Below are positions 1 to 5,775 of a stretch of DNA of 5,779 bases, one piece after another (the first letter of the stretch is position 1; each line of letters begins with the position of its first letter). Position numbers and translations under genes: made by a program. The notes under the pieces were generated by a model that was not told where the DNA came from, ran no database searches, and saw only the letters and a program-made list of their open reading frames with translations. The stretch lies in assembly GCA_030638935.1 (NCBI GenBank), contig DAOWDR010000105.1, positions 1 through 5,779 of the forward strand. The letters run 5' to 3'. This DNA comes from Desulfobacteraceae bacterium (lineage in GTDB: Bacteria > Desulfobacterota > Desulfobacteria > Desulfobacterales > Desulfobacteraceae).

Positions 1-72
1 GGCAAAATCTTGCCGGAATTGAATGCCCAAATTTTTTTTCATACATAGAATATATATTTTACAATCTTTATA

Positions 73-85
73 AATCAATGGGTTG
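73..85 (+). promoter_or_regulatory. Putative IHF binding site
   Basis: AATCAATGGGTTG matches the IHF consensus WATCAANNNNTTR at every specified position, and the DNA just upstream is A/T-rich, as IHF sites usually are. Its centre lies about 60 bases upstream of the start point predicted from the -24/-12 promoter at 114-129. That is where IHF typically bends DNA to bring a distant enhancer-binding activator onto sigma-54 polymerase. The match is seen directly; binding is inferred. A 13-base degenerate motif can occur by chance in AT-rich DNA, so the position relative to the promoter is what adds weight. Confidence 0.5.
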
Positions 86-86
86 C

Positions 87-113
87 AATGGTTTTTTATA
101 ATTTTCTACCATT
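87..113. repeat. Short inverted repeat between IHF site and promoter
   Basis: AATGGT at 87-92 and ACCATT at 108-113 are perfect 6-base inverted arms separated by 15 bases, with the right arm touching the -24 element. In addition CAATGG occurs twice at 76-81 and 86-91, one helical turn apart, the first copy lying inside the IHF match. These could form a regulator-binding site, but the arms are short and the region is AT-rich, so chance is a serious alternative. Confidence 0.2.
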
Positions 114-129
114 TGGTATAAACCTTGCT
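114..129 (+). promoter_or_regulatory. Putative sigma-54 (-24/-12) promoter
   Basis: TGGTATAAACCTTGCT fits the sigma-54 consensus TGGYACR-N4-TTGCW with one mismatch (T where C is usual in the -24 box). It has the invariant GG (115-116) and GC (127-128) exactly ten bases apart, followed by a T-rich stretch as is common downstream of TTGC. Transcription would begin near base 140, giving a leader of about 185 nt before the first gene at 325. Formate hydrogenlyase operons in E. coli (hyc, hyf) are known to be sigma-54 dependent and driven by FhlA-type activators, so this promoter class fits the genes it precedes. No activator site was recognised in the 113 bases upstream; it may lie outside the window. 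I found no better sigma-70 promoter in the region. Confidence 0.55.
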
Positions 130-255
130 TTTTATTTACAAAAAGTCGGAAATATTCGATTTTAAATTTAATAACTGGATTTTAATTAATAATTTAGCAA
201 TGTTCTTTAAAAAATTTCTATTTTTTAAATGGAAGGCTTTAATCCTGGTTTTGCC

Positions 256-276
256 CCTGGCTGAAGATGAGTCAGG
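256..276 (+). other. Leader hairpin
   Basis: CCTGGCT (256-262) pairs with AGTCAGG (270-276) to give a seven-pair stem (six Watson-Crick and one G-T) closing a seven-base loop. It lies in the presumed leader, 48 bases before the hyfB-like start. It is not followed by a T run, so it is not an intrinsic terminator. It may stabilise the transcript or be incidental; I do not recognise a known riboswitch class. Confidence 0.25.
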
Positions 277-312
277 CCATTCCGTCAACTAAAGGCTGTG
301 AAATGATTATTT

Positions 313-320
313 AGAGAGGA
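313..320 (+). promoter_or_regulatory. Ribosome binding site of the hyfB-like gene
   Basis: AGAGAGGA lies four bases before the ATG at 325. The spacing is somewhat short, but this is the only purine-rich site nearby and it fixes the start. The encoded N-terminus runs straight into a membrane helix, as expected for the family. Confidence 0.7.
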
Positions 321-324
321 TTGT

Positions 325-2286
325 ATGAATCTATTTTTTCTATCTCTGTTGATAATATTTGCAGGGGGCCTGTTTGCCCCTTTAATTTGGCGACAATTTT
401 CCATGATGAAGGTTTTCAGTGTCTTTACCATTGCTGCAGGATGCATTCTGGGTCTGGTTGACGCCGGATCCAAGCTGATGAATCCTGGGGAGTATGTTGC
501 TTCTTTTAAATATCTAAAAGCCTTTTCCCTTTCTTTTCAAATTGACGGTCTGTCAGCTTTTTTTCTGGTCACTATTTTCTTCATCTCTTTATTGGCAAGC
601 ATTTACAGTTTTCATTATATGGACAAACCTGACAAAGCCCTTCGCACAGCAACAAGCTACCTTTTTTTCAGTCTGCTTATCGTGTCTATGGCGTTGGTAG
701 TAGCCTCTAAAGGCATGATCACTTTTATGCTTTCATGGGAAATCATGTCCCTTTCTTCTTTTTTCCTGGTCATATTTAATTATGAGGCGATTGAAAATCG
801 CAGGGCTGGTTATCTATATTTTGTTTTCTCTCATGTGGGAGCAATGTTTATCTTTGCAGGCTTTGGAGTAGCATATGCCCATACAGGCAGTTTAGGGTTT
901 GGGCAAATGATTGCATTGCCCGATACATTTAAACTTATAGTATTTATTCTATTCTTCATTGGTTTCGGCTCCAAGGCCGGCGTTTTTCCCTTCCACGTCT
1001 GGTTGCCCCATGCACACCCTGCTGCTCCAAGCCATATTTCCGCAGTTATGTCAGGTGTAATGATCAAGGTAGGTATTTACGGTATTATTCGTATGTATGT
1101 TCTTTTAAACTTCCATTCACCAGTCATTGGAGGCATTGTTCTTGCAGCAGGTTGTATTTCCGGAGTCCTTGGGGTAGTCTATGCCCTGGGTCAGCATGAC
1201 CTAAAACGGCTTCTGGCTTACCACAGTGTGGAAAATATTGGGATCATTCTGATTGGAGTAGGAATCGGCATGATCGGTGTGTCATCCGGTAATGCTGCCA
1301 TGGCAATACTTGGATTCTCAGGGGGCCTTTTACATGTGCTCAATCATGCCATTTTTAAATCACTCCTCTTTATGGGAGCAGGAATGGTTTTGAAGAAAAC
1401 CGGTACTCGCACCATCGATATCCTGGGCGGACTTATCAAAAAAATGAAAATTACCGGAACGACTTTTCTCATAGGCTCCCTGGCAATTTCCGGACTCCCG
1501 CCCTTTAACGGTTTTGTAAGTGAGTTCTTTATCTATATGGGTGCATTCAAGGGCGTTGGATTAGACAGAATGACCTTTGTCATGGGTCTTATTGCCATTA
1601 TCAGTCTTGCAGTTATCGGTGGACTGGCTCTTGCATGTTTTACCAAGGTTGTGGGAGTGGTTTTCCAGGGTGAGCCGAGAAGTGCGGCAGCTGAGAACGT
1701 GGATGAAAAAGGCTTTTCCATGCTGGTCCCTATGCTGATACTGGCAGGTTTCTGTCTTATCATAGGTGTTTACCCCAAGTTTTTTATACTCATGGCCATG
1801 AAAGGAGTTTCCTCCCTGGGCCTTGGTTACGAATGGATTCAGTTTGAACCGATTGTTCGCATGACAGGTAACATAACTCGGGCAGCAGCGCTATTTTTCG
1901 GCGTTGTTCTTTTTGTTCTTATAATCCGTGCGTTAGCATACAGAGGCAAATCCATTACCCGTTCAGGAACCTGGGGTTGTGGATTTACCCAGCCTACTGT
2001 TAAAATGCAGTATACAGGATCTTCTTATGCAGCATCCATAATTGATTTTTTCAAGCCTTTTGCCCCTGTGGATGAAGATCACCCCCCAATTCAGGGACGG
2101 ATGCCTAGAAGAAAGACATACTATCATAGCCATGTCAATGATATCGCAGAGCTTCACCAGGACAATGTGATAGTTCGTCCGGTACTGTTCTTTTTTGATA
2201 AATTACGCTGGATGCAGCACGGAGATATTCATCTTTATATAGGATATATCCTGCTTGCCGTTATTGTTGTGCTGTTTTTTGTATAA
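325..2286 (+). CDS. hyfB: HyfB/HycC-type antiporter-like membrane subunit of a group 4 hydrogenase complex
   Basis: Large inner-membrane subunit of the proton-antiporter family (NuoL/M/N, Mrp), expected to couple electron transfer in the peripheral arm to ion pumping. At 653 aa it fits HyfB-type proteins, with roughly 15-16 hydrophobic segments. Key charged residues are present: Glu139 in SWEIMSLSSFF (TM5), Lys217 in GFGSKAGVFPFHVWLPHAHP (TM7), Lys248 in SGVMIKVGIYG (TM8), Lys294 in KRLLAYHSVEN, His337/His341/Lys345 in HVLNHAIFKSLLFMGAG, and Glu400 in LPPFNGFVSEFF (TM12). The C-terminal part GTWGCGF followed by MQYTGSSYAASIIDFF is characteristic of HyfB/HycC-like subunits rather than NuoL. 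A polar stretch of about 90 residues (541-632) precedes a last membrane helix (634-653). The ATG at 325 is preceded by AGAGAGGA at 313-320, four bases away. It is the first gene of the operon. NuoL or MrpA are less likely because of the C-terminal signature and the neighbours. Confidence 0.93.
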   Translation: MNLFFLSLLIIFAGGLFAPLIWRQFSMMKVFSVFTIAAGCILGLVDAGSKLMNPGEYVASFKYLKAFSLSFQIDGLSAFFLVTIFFISLLASIYSFHYMDKPDKALRTATSYLFFSLLIVSMALVVASKGMITFMLSWEIMSLSSFFLVIFNYEAIENRRAGYLYFVFSHVGAMFIFAGFGVAYAHTGSLGFGQMIALPDTFKLIVFILFFIGFGSKAGVFPFHVWLPHAHPAAPSHISAVMSGVMIKVGIYGIIRMYVLLNFHSPVIGGIVLAAGCISGVLGVVYALGQHDLKRLLAYHSVENIGIILIGVGIGMIGVSSGNAAMAILGFSGGLLHVLNHAIFKSLLFMGAGMVLKKTGTRTIDILGGLIKKMKITGTTFLIGSLAISGLPPFNGFVSEFFIYMGAFKGVGLDRMTFVMGLIAIISLAVIGGLALACFTKVVGVVFQGEPRSAAAENVDEKGFSMLVPMLILAGFCLIIGVYPKFFILMAMKGVSSLGLGYEWIQFEPIVRMTGNITRAAALFFGVVLFVLIIRALAYRGKSITRSGTWGCGFTQPTVKMQYTGSSYAASIIDFFKPFAPVDEDHPPIQGRMPRRKTYYHSHVNDIAELHQDNVIVRPVLFFFDKLRWMQHGDIHLYIGYILLAVIVVLFFV

Positions 2287-2342
2287 ATGGACCTCCATGA
2301 CCGTTTGGGCTTGAGTATAGTATTAACATTGAGACCTTTGAA

Positions 2343-2348
2343 AGAGGA
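2343..2348 (+). promoter_or_regulatory. Ribosome binding site of the hyfC-like gene
   Basis: AGAGGA ends six bases before the ATG at 2355 and lies within the 68-base gap after the hyfB-like gene. It supports independent initiation of the hyfC-like gene. The gap shows no T-tailed hairpin, only a very short ATGG/CCAT repeat at 2287-2298, so transcription should read through. Confidence 0.7.
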
Positions 2349-2354
2349 TGCACT

Positions 2355-3275
2355 ATGAAACCAATTTATATTTGGGGCCTTGCCATGCTTCTGGCGCCGC
2401 TCTTTTCCGCAATTATTATAAAGGTCAAGGCTTTCTTCTTTGGGGGAAGGAAAGGCTCACCGTTACTGATCAATTATTACACCTTGATCAAACTGTTTAA
2501 AAAGGGATCAGTCTATAGCACCAGCACGACACTTATCTTTAAGCTTGGTCCCATTATTTACCTGTGCTCAGCTGCCACGGCATTGATGTTTTTGCCCATT
2601 GCAGGCATAGCACCTGTTTTTTCCTTTAACGGTGATGTCTTGTTTGTTTTATATCTCCTTGGACTGGGACGTTTTTTCATCATTGCTGCTGCAATGGATA
2701 CAGCTTCTCCTTTTGAAGGAATGGGCGCTGCCAGGGAAGCGTATTTCCCCATAATATGCGAAGCCACATTGTTCATGGTTCTGATCCTGTTTTGCAAACT
2801 GACGGGTGAGTTAAGCCTTGCTTCCTATTTTAGCGGAAATAATCCCGCTATTCTATGGAATAGTGCAGGCTCAACAATGCTTTTTGTTGTTATTGCCCTT
2901 TTTATCGTTCTTTTAACAGAAAATTCCAGGGTTCCTGTAGATGATCCGGCAACTCACCTGGAGCTGACCATGATCCATGAGGTTATGGTGCTGGACCATA
3001 GCGGTCCTGATTTTGGATTTATTGAGTTAGCATCATTCTGCAAGCTCTTTTTCTACTCAACCATTGTTTCGCGACTGCTTTTTCCTTTGTTTTTTCCTTT
3101 TGAGACGCTCAACCCTGCTTTGGAAATCTGTGGTCTTATATGTGTGTATGTTGCTGCCGGGGTTACTGAATCGGTTATGGCCCGTTACAGAATGGACAAA
3201 GTGCCAAAATTTATTCTGACTTCTTTTGCCCTGGCTTCTTTTGCAACCGTTATCATCATGGAGTTTATAAAATGA
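2355..3275 (+). CDS. hyfC: HyfC/HycD/NuoH-type membrane anchor subunit
   Basis: Membrane subunit of the NuoH (complex I subunit 1) family that docks the hydrophilic hydrogenase-like arm onto the membrane arm and lines the entry of the coupling path. At 306 aa with about eight hydrophobic segments it matches HycD (about 307 aa) and HyfC. Recognisable motifs are FFGGRKGSPLLINYYTLIKL (residues 28-47), a cytoplasmic loop typical of the family; TASPFEGMGAAREAYF (116-131); and the acidic signature ENSRVPVDDPATHLELTMIH (189-208). The last includes Glu189, Asp196, Asp197 and Glu203, followed by EVMVLDHSGPD (209-219). The ATHLELTMIHE form of the signature is that of group 4 hydrogenases rather than true NADH dehydrogenases. 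Its stop overlaps the next start by four bases (ATGA), indicating translational coupling. Quinone-dependent NuoH is the main alternative and is disfavoured by context. Confidence 0.93.
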   Translation: MKPIYIWGLAMLLAPLFSAIIIKVKAFFFGGRKGSPLLINYYTLIKLFKKGSVYSTSTTLIFKLGPIIYLCSAATALMFLPIAGIAPVFSFNGDVLFVLYLLGLGRFFIIAAAMDTASPFEGMGAAREAYFPIICEATLFMVLILFCKLTGELSLASYFSGNNPAILWNSAGSTMLFVVIALFIVLLTENSRVPVDDPATHLELTMIHEVMVLDHSGPDFGFIELASFCKLFFYSTIVSRLLFPLFFPFETLNPALEICGLICVYVAAGVTESVMARYRMDKVPKFILTSFALASFATVIIMEFIK

Positions 3276-3913
3276 TACATCAGGTCGATACCATCTTGTC
3301 CCTTGTGCTGCTGTCCGTCCTGTTTTCTCTAGGAACCAGCCATCTTACAGGACTTATCAGGTTCGTGGCTTTTCAGGGAGTGGCTGTTTCTATTGTGCCT
3401 TTCTTTATCGGTCATGAAATGACAGGCGGCGGTCTTCTTTTTACCATGGTCACCCTTTGGATCAGGGGAGTTGTAATCCCCTTGAGCATTTATCTGGTTA
3501 TAAAAAGAGTTGCCATCCGTCGGGAGGTGGAGCCTATTATCGGATATCATGCCTCCCTGTTTGCAGGTCTGGTATTAATTGTTGCCGCATCTGTTGTGAG
3601 TTACAAGTTAAATATACCATTAATTACGAAAAGTGCTTTGTTAATACCTACGGCCATAACAATTCTGGTGACCGGAATGTTTCTGCTGATGGCAAGGAGA
3701 AATGCCATTGCCATGGTCCTTGGCTATATTATGATGGAAAACGGAATCTATCTTGTTGGAACAACGTTCTCCACGCGTGCCCATCATATTGTGGAATTTG
3801 GTATTCTTCTTGATGTATTAGCCGGTGTAATGGTCATGGCCATTATACTTCAGAATATCAAACAGAAGTTTGATGTTGTTGACACTGCGGTTTTAAGAAC
3901 TTTAAAGGAATAG
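3272..3913 (+). CDS. hyfE: HyfE-type (NuoK-like) hydrogenase membrane subunit
   Basis: Small, very hydrophobic subunit of 213 aa, close to the 216 aa of E. coli HyfE, with about seven predicted membrane helices. The C-terminal part resembles NuoK: GYIMMENGIYLVG carries Glu156 inside a helix, and VEFGILLDVLAGVMVMAI has Glu175 and Asp181, with a helix-ending QNIKQKFD. The N-terminal half, with GLIRFVAFQGVAVS (27-40) and a basic loop KRVAIRREVEP (79-89), has no counterpart in NuoK and is the HyfE-specific part. The subunit is thought to continue the chain of buried charged residues linking the NuoH-like anchor to the antiporter-like subunits. The ATG overlaps the previous stop as ATGA, with GGAG at 3260-3263 eight bases upstream. 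Position between HyfC-like and HyfF-like genes supports the call. Confidence 0.9.
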   Translation: MIHQVDTILSLVLLSVLFSLGTSHLTGLIRFVAFQGVAVSIVPFFIGHEMTGGGLLFTMVTLWIRGVVIPLSIYLVIKRVAIRREVEPIIGYHASLFAGLVLIVAASVVSYKLNIPLITKSALLIPTAITILVTGMFLLMARRNAIAMVLGYIMMENGIYLVGTTFSTRAHHIVEFGILLDVLAGVMVMAIILQNIKQKFDVVDTAVLRTLKE

Positions 3914-3918
3914 GTGAT
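3912..3918 (+). promoter_or_regulatory. Ribosome binding site of the hyfF-like gene, overlapping the hyfE stop
   Basis: AGGTGAT overlaps the TAG stop (3911-3913) of the hyfE-like gene and ends six bases before the ATG at 3925. A ribosome terminating on the upstream gene would sit on this site, so translation of the two genes is probably coupled. Confidence 0.6.
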
Positions 3919-3924
3919 TCTTTC

Positions 3925-5349
3925 ATGATTGAAATCCTTATGTTGGCCCCGTTTCTAACCGGCATTATGGCGTTTTTTCTTTCAAGGTCATCCGGCCGTG
4001 CACTCCTGGTGCTCACTGGTGCATTTCACCTCGGACTCTCTGTTCTGATTTGGATAAAGAGACCTGTTGCTCTGTTCCCGGATTATTTTGCAGTAACACC
4101 AGAGGGACTGTTATCCCTGCTTGTTATTTCATTGCTCTTTTTCCTGATCGCCATATACTCAACAGGTTATCTTAAAGCGGCAGAGATTAAGTCCGAACAT
4201 ATTTTTACCGGGTCCATGCTGATCTTTTTGGCAACCATGACCATGGTGACCATGTCAGACCATATTATGGTTATGTGGATCGCCATAGAGGCTACAACTC
4301 TTGCAAGTGCTCCTCTGATTTATACCCATAGAACAAAAGCTTCCCTTGAAGCCACCTGGAAATATGTTCTGATCTGTTCTGTGGGCATTGCCATGGCGCT
4401 TCTGGGGTCAGTTTTCATTACACTTGCCATGGATATAGGTAAGATAGACGCTCCTGTATCCTTTTCAGCCCTTACCTCTGTGGCAAAACAGCTTGATCCC
4501 TTATGGCTCAAGGTAGGTTTTGTTTTTATATTTGTTGGATATGGTACAAAAATGGGGCTGGCGCCCATGCATACATGGTTGCCTGATGCCCACAGTGAAG
4601 CCCCCAGCCCGGCATCTGCACTTTTATCCGGCGTATTGCTCAACTGCGCATACCTTGGAATTTTTAAAACCAACAAGATAATGCATGCAGCAGGACTTGG
4701 TGATTTTTCCGGCACCATTCTTATTGTCTTTGGTTTAATCTCCATCATGGCAGCAGCCACCTTTATTCTCAAACAGACTGAATACAAAAGAATGCTTGCC
4801 TATTCAAGCGTTGAAAACATGGGAATCATTGCCTTTGGTACAGGTATAGGCGGTATTGCTGCATTCGGAGCAATTATCTGCCTGATCCATCACAGTTTAA
4901 TCAAATCTTCCCTGTTTTTAACTTCCGGAAATATCCTTTTGGGATATGGTAGCGGACTCATTGAAAAGACAGGCAGACTAGCAAAGCTTATGCCCAAAAG
5001 TTTTGTAGCATTTTTTGGTGGGTTTGCCGGAATCTCCGGCTTTCCCCCATTTGGAATTTTTATTGGAGAACTTTTTATTATTGTCGGAGCCTTTCGGACA
5101 GGTAACTACTTCGTGGCAGGGATATTTATCTTTACTCTCTGCGTCATTTTTGCAGGATTTGCAAATCAGGTAATGAAAATCTCCTTTCATGATACAACTA
5201 CCGAAGAAATTAAAATAACAGAGAAAGCAAGTATGGTGTGGCCCCAGTATGCACTGCTTCTTACCTCACTTGTATTGTGCTTCTGGTTGCCGGACTCCTT
5301 GTACCAGGCGATTATCGATGCGGTGGCTACCATCGGCGGAGGATATTAA
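3925..5349 (+). CDS. hyfF: HyfF-type antiporter-like membrane subunit
   Basis: Second antiporter-like subunit, 474 aa with about 14 hydrophobic segments, expected to form another ion channel of the membrane arm. Family landmarks are Glu122 in MWIAIEATTLASAPLI (TM5), Lys209 in GYGTKMGLAPMHTWLPDAHS (TM7), Lys288 in EYKRMLAYSSVENMG, His322/His323/Lys327 in HHSLIKSSLFL, and Glu382 in GFPPFGIFIGELFIIVGAF (TM12). The SEAPSPASALLSGVLLN stretch is typical of HyfF-type proteins. At the TM8 position where the HyfB-like protein has Lys248, this one has Asn240. It is shorter than E. coli HyfF (about 526 aa), mainly because it ends soon after the last helix and has no long C-terminal extension. A HyfD-type protein is the main alternative, but HyfD normally sits before HyfE. 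The stop overlaps the next ATG by one base (TAATG). Confidence 0.88.
   Translation: MIEILMLAPFLTGIMAFFLSRSSGRALLVLTGAFHLGLSVLIWIKRPVALFPDYFAVTPEGLLSLLVISLLFFLIAIYSTGYLKAAEIKSEHIFTGSMLIFLATMTMVTMSDHIMVMWIAIEATTLASAPLIYTHRTKASLEATWKYVLICSVGIAMALLGSVFITLAMDIGKIDAPVSFSALTSVAKQLDPLWLKVGFVFIFVGYGTKMGLAPMHTWLPDAHSEAPSPASALLSGVLLNCAYLGIFKTNKIMHAAGLGDFSGTILIVFGLISIMAAATFILKQTEYKRMLAYSSVENMGIIAFGTGIGGIAAFGAIICLIHHSLIKSSLFLTSGNILLGYGSGLIEKTGRLAKLMPKSFVAFFGGFAGISGFPPFGIFIGELFIIVGAFRTGNYFVAGIFIFTLCVIFAGFANQVMKISFHDTTTEEIKITEKASMVWPQYALLLTSLVLCFWLPDSLYQAIIDAVATIGGGY
5338..5343 (+). promoter_or_regulatory. Ribosome binding site deciding the start of the NuoC-like gene
   Basis: GGAGGA ends five bases before the ATG at 5349. 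This settles the start there rather than at the in-frame ATG at 5238, which would overlap the hyfF-like gene by more than 100 bases and add 37 residues unlike any NuoC N-terminus. Confidence 0.75.
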
Positions 5350-5771
5350 TGGACACAGATTTTTTAGAAATTTCAAACGGCCAGGCTCTATCCAGAGAAC
5401 AGATTCCCCACCTTAGGTTTGATGATTTTCAGCAAAATGCCATGAAGATCGTCTGGGGCGGAGGAAAGGTTGTTCAATATTTTGGTTATGCGGACGACAG
5501 CGCAGTCAAGCTGATGGCGGTGTTGAGAACAGACAAACTGCTGCTCGTTGCAGGCTGTGACGCCCCTGACGAATATCCCTCTTTCTCTAATAAATGCGAA
5601 CCATTCCAATTGTTTGAGCGGGAGATTGCCGAACAGTTTGGCATTGTACCCAAGTATCATCCCTGGCTGAAAATGGTGCGTTATCATCCCAACAGCCAAG
5701 GCAAAGAAGATGTTTTTGGTAATGATTACACGAAAGACATCCCTGGTAACTATCCTTACTATTCAGTTTAA
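5349..5771 (+). CDS. NuoC-like (30 kDa) subunit of the hydrogenase complex, equivalent to the N-terminal part of HyfG/HycE
   Basis: Soluble 140-aa protein of the complex I 30 kDa subunit family, which in hydrogenase complexes scaffolds the catalytic large subunit on the cytoplasmic side. The diagnostic segment is LFEREIAEQFGIVPKYHPWL (residues 88-107) followed by KMVRYH (108-113), corresponding to the ERE..E.FGI...HP signature of NuoC and of the N-terminal domain of HycE/HyfG. The N-terminal part is a short alpha/beta domain without membrane helices. It ends in DIPGNYPYYSV, the point at which fused HyfG-type large subunits normally run on into their NuoD-like domain; here there is a TAA. The start is fixed by GGAGGA at 5338-5343, and the ATG overlaps the preceding stop by one base. 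It is short compared with NuoC (around 200 aa) but not obviously truncated. It could be named hyfG N-terminal part or nuoC-like; no symbol is certain. Confidence 0.87.
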   Translation: MDTDFLEISNGQALSREQIPHLRFDDFQQNAMKIVWGGGKVVQYFGYADDSAVKLMAVLRTDKLLLVAGCDAPDEYPSFSNKCEPFQLFEREIAEQFGIVPKYHPWLKMVRYHPNSQGKEDVFGNDYTKDIPGNYPYYSV

Positions 5772-5775
5772 GGAG
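5770..5775 (+). promoter_or_regulatory. Ribosome binding site of the next, unseen gene
   Basis: AAGGAG overlaps the TAA stop of the NuoC-like gene, four bases before the end of the window, so a start codon is expected almost immediately beyond base 5779. By gene order, the product is most likely the NuoD/[NiFe]-hydrogenase large-subunit-like protein. None of its coding sequence can be confirmed here. Confidence 0.55.

Larger units (their letters stand above)
1..324. other. AT-rich non-coding upstream region of the operon
   Basis: This stretch of 324 bases has no convincing gene on either strand. It is dominated by A/T runs, for example eight T at 32-39, and is clearly richer in A+T than the genes that follow. 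It contains a consensus IHF site, a -24/-12 promoter candidate, a leader hairpin and the ribosome site of the first gene, each listed separately. The only open frame of note is a 30-codon one at 200-292 without a ribosome site, treated as a finding. Whatever gene lies upstream ended before base 1, so its identity and orientation are unknown. Confidence 0.8.

Noticed and set aside
1..39. Possible end of an intrinsic terminator for an upstream gene: GGCAA/TTGCC arms (1-14) and a run of eight T at 32-39.
   Set aside because: The stem is only five pairs and lies 17 bases from the T run; the closer alternative (GGCA with TGCC at 24-27) has four pairs. Neither is a convincing terminator, though a larger stem may start before base 1.
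97..102. Perfect TATAAT as a sigma-70 -10 box.
   Set aside because: The only TTGCAA-like -35 (83-88) is eight bases away, and no acceptable -35 lies 16-18 bases upstream. In AT-rich DNA an isolated TATAAT means little.
158..185. GATTTTAA repeated at 158-165 and 178-185.
   Set aside because: The repeat is low-complexity in a very AT-rich stretch, with no conserved flanks or further copies.
2287..2298. ATGGACCTCCAT palindrome after the hyfB stop as a terminator.
   Set aside because: The stem is four to five pairs with almost no loop and there is no T run; the operon must be read through here.
3457..3813. 118-codon open frame on the + strand inside the hyfE-like gene.
   Set aside because: It is an alternate-frame shadow: its Cys/Ser/Tyr-rich composition resembles no protein, while the overlapping frame is a clear HyfE.
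4320..4787. 155-codon open frame on the - strand inside the hyfF-like gene.
   Set aside because: It is antisense to a strongly conserved coding region, has no ribosome site or domain, and its length follows from the codon use of the real gene.
5238..5348. Upstream in-frame ATG that would extend the NuoC-like protein by 37 residues.
   Set aside because: It would overlap the hyfF-like gene by over 100 bases and gives a sequence unlike NuoC. GGAGGA at 5338-5343 points to the ATG at 5349.
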